A stretch of 64,000 nt of DNA from Casuarius casuarius (Eukaryota; Chordata; Aves; Casuariiformes; Casuariidae), in the NCBI GenBank assembly GCA_003342895.1, contig PTFA01000085.1:2012897-2076896 (forward strand). The letters are read 5' to 3'. The notes under the pieces are model-generated. The model was not told the origin of the DNA. It was given only the letters and a program-made list of their open reading frames with translations, and made no database searches. The position numbers and the translations under genes were made by a program. Shown in pieces: positions 61,920 to 64,000 of the stretch (position 1 is its first letter; every line of letters starts with the position of its first letter).

Positions 61920-64000
61920 GTCTGCTGTTTTTAGACCTCTTTGTTCTATGTACACAGTGGTGTCAACATGGGTGTTCTTTTACCATAGGGAATAAAATAA
62001 ATACAGAGCAAAGTATCAGGGGAAATTCACCTCACAGAGCTGCAGTCACCCCAGGTCTGATACATCTCTTGTATGGTCAGAGAGATAACTGGTCTGGAAC
62101 CATGTGGTAATGTGTTTTCTCTCAAATGTATCTGAGGTGATTCTAAAACAAATGCAGTAAATGCATTTCCAGGCAGGAAAACTGCCTTTGCTTTGCTAGC
62201 CACTTGTTTGTATGCCAGAGATGTCTGTAGCATGTGTGCTCTGTCTGATATGTGGAAGGATGTGCTACTTCTGCCCCACTCCCACTAGAAATGTGGGACA
62301 GGACAACACATCTGTTTTTCAAAGGAATTTTAATTGGCCTAATATTGCTTTATTGAATCCAAGCCATGAACCAAGTCAAAATTGTAGGTGCAGTTTGGCT
62401 ATACAGATTTTTCTCTTCAGATCTATGTTTTCAGTAAAAACATAATTTAATGCATAAAGCATGTGCAGCCAGACCAGAACTGAGTTTGTTTTCATTGGAT
62501 AGAATGGAGCAACTGGTGTAGCAAAACCGTACATCTTTTCAAAATGGCATGAAATCAAAATGGCATGAAATCATTACTTGTGCGCATGAGTGTGTAGAGA
62601 CAGGAATTAGGTGTTACTGTAAGATGTTTTCAGTGAACATTCAAAATGTGAAACAGGTCTCGCTTCTGTTTCCCCTAACTCCTCTTGTTCTTGATATATG
62701 GAAATTATCTAGGGAACAAGTTTCCTGCTAGAACTGCTATGAATCACCAGATATTTTTTAACAAGCATCAGGGACTATACAAAAGGAGTAAAATTTTACT
62801 GTACAGGTGTGGTTTTCATGCTATAAGCCTTGTTATAAGAATTATCCAATTGAAGAACAGACTCCTCCAATCAAAAGCTCAGTTCAGCTTAAGAAATAAA
62901 CAACTTGAAGGAACAGTTGACAGCTCTGTAGACCAGGAAGGAATCTCCAAAATGTCTTGGGGATATCACTTGCAGGCAACTTGCAAATGAAAACAAACTC
63001 TATTATAGTATTTTCCTTAAGTGTCATTTGGCTTGATGAATTACAGATGCACCTTTCTGTCTTACCTACAAGAGATTTCAAGTATAACTTCCTATCCTGA
63101 AAGTGAGATGCAGACAAGACAGTAGCAGCAAAGTTGTCTTTTGCTGTTGGGCATCTTTCATATCTTAGCATCAGAATATGATAGGGTTCCCTCCCACACA
63201 CACACACACAGTTTAAGCTCCTCATGCTAATTGAGGAATACATGCTGTTTGCCTCAAGTGTATTAACCAATTGCAGCAGGTGCTGCAGTTTTGCTCTGAG
63301 CAGAATTAAATAAACCCTCTCTCTTCTTTTAATTGATTTCCTGTGGTTATTGAGCATAACAAAGCTTTGGTGAGTTGGGGTGAGGGGGTATTTCACCATT
63401 ACCAGATGTATCAGATTATCCAGACAAATGACTTTCAAAGAATTTTTTTCACTTAGTAATTACATTTCACCACTGAAAGATTATTCAGGTGTTTTAAATG
63501 TCTTGATGCCCAGTTGCTAAATGAAAAGCAATAGCTTGTGTTCAGCTTGATATTGTTGAATAGAATGATCCTTCATGCACGTGAGTTTCTGCTTGAAGTA
63601 GAAATAATTTCATTTGTGAAACTAATGGCTGTGATTCCTGCTTCCTTGTTGATCCAAACAGAAAATTATTTGCCTAAGTACATGCAGGTACTAAAACTAG
63701 CACACATTTTTGAAGAGGGACTGTGCAGCTTATGTTGTAAGGTTAATAATAAACCAGAAGCAATGAGGGCAGCCTTTGTCAGATTTCAGTGTTTCATATG
63801 TATGTGGTCAGTTCTGGAAAACTGAGAATTTATGTGATATTCAACAAAGAATGAACCAAGTCATATACTCTTCAACCCCATTTGAGTAGTGTAGAACAAA
63901 TGCATGCTTTTTACCCATCCTAAATGCCTTGAAACCAGCATTGTATTTATTTATTCACTTCACTTTTACTTTTTTTTTCCCCTGTATCTCCTTTACTATC
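61920..64000 (+). other. TLN2 intron, 5' part only
   Basis: At least 2.1 kb of intron with a (CA)8 repeat at 63195-63210. A 184-codon antisense open frame (62884-63438) crosses the repeat and has no recognisable domain. No following talin exon and no miR-190 hairpin is present up to the end. Confidence 0.8.
63195..63210 (+). repeat. (CA)8 microsatellite
   Basis: Eight CA units in intron. On the opposite strand it encodes the alternating Cys/Val stretch of a spurious open frame. Confidence 0.95.

Noticed and set aside
1..64000. miR-190a, the microRNA hosted by TLN2 in vertebrates
   Set aside because: I looked for TGATATGTTTGATATATTAG and near matches and found none. In mammals it lies in a later intron, beyond this window.
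1..64000. Talin-1 (TLN1) as the gene identity
   Set aside because: Paralogue-specific residues in F3, R1, the linker and R8-R7 agree with talin-2 as recalled, not talin-1.
1..64000. An undescribed multi-gene system, CRISPR array, operon or viral insertion
   Set aside because: Everything coding that I can support belongs to one conserved cytoskeletal gene. No regularly spaced repeats, viral genes or gene clusters were seen.

Overview
The window is a stretch of vertebrate nuclear DNA lying wholly inside one large gene on the + strand, read as talin-2 (TLN2). It enters in an intron and leaves in an intron. Between 729 and 61919 I can place 34 consecutive coding exons. They join, with every reading phase matching, into 4779 nt (1593 codons) without a stop. 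The encoded part runs from the middle of the FERM F3 (PTB) subdomain, through the calpain-sensitive linker and rod bundles R1 to R9, into R10. In approximate talin-1 numbering this is residues 317 to 1909 of about 2540. Head subdomains F0 to F2 with the start codon, and R11 to R13 with the dimerisation helix, lie outside.

Talin-2 rather than talin-1 is called from residues recalled for the two paralogues: serine where talin-1 has Cys336, EWPLTTVKRW in F3, RVWVQNKVDE in R1, and a non-Ser-Pro residue pair at the talin-1 Ser1589 site. The protein is almost identical to mammalian talin-2 as I recall it. The host is probably a bird, or less likely another sauropsid. Introns are compact (about 0.2 to 5.5 kb), I see no Alu, B1 or L1 sequence, and there is one degraded piece that resembles the 3' end of a CR1 LINE in antisense. 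The species cannot be named. Isolated N bases, two N gaps and many homopolymers suggest a draft assembly.

Layout: 729-1797, F3; 4313-6177, linker with the CDK5 and calpain regions; 7172-10090, R1 and the start of R2; 11740-17388, R2 to R3 and the start of R4; 18990-22281, R4; 23279-27879, R5; 28854-36083, R6 and the start of R7; 40185-47511, R7 with R8 inserted and the start of R9; 49955-58904, R9 and the start of R10; 59728-61919, R10. The intervals are introns, mostly AT-rich unique sequence with simple repeats.

I found no separate gene, RNA gene, CRISPR array or intact mobile element. The best leads are intronic. One is a possible alternative terminal exon at 4521-4708 (acceptor, in-frame 29-codon tail, stop, AATAAA), which would make a talin-2 head-only protein. 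The other is a CpG and CCAAT cluster followed by a consensus splice donor at 50540-50681, a possible internal promoter with a first exon. Both are hypotheses. I do not see an undescribed biological system here.
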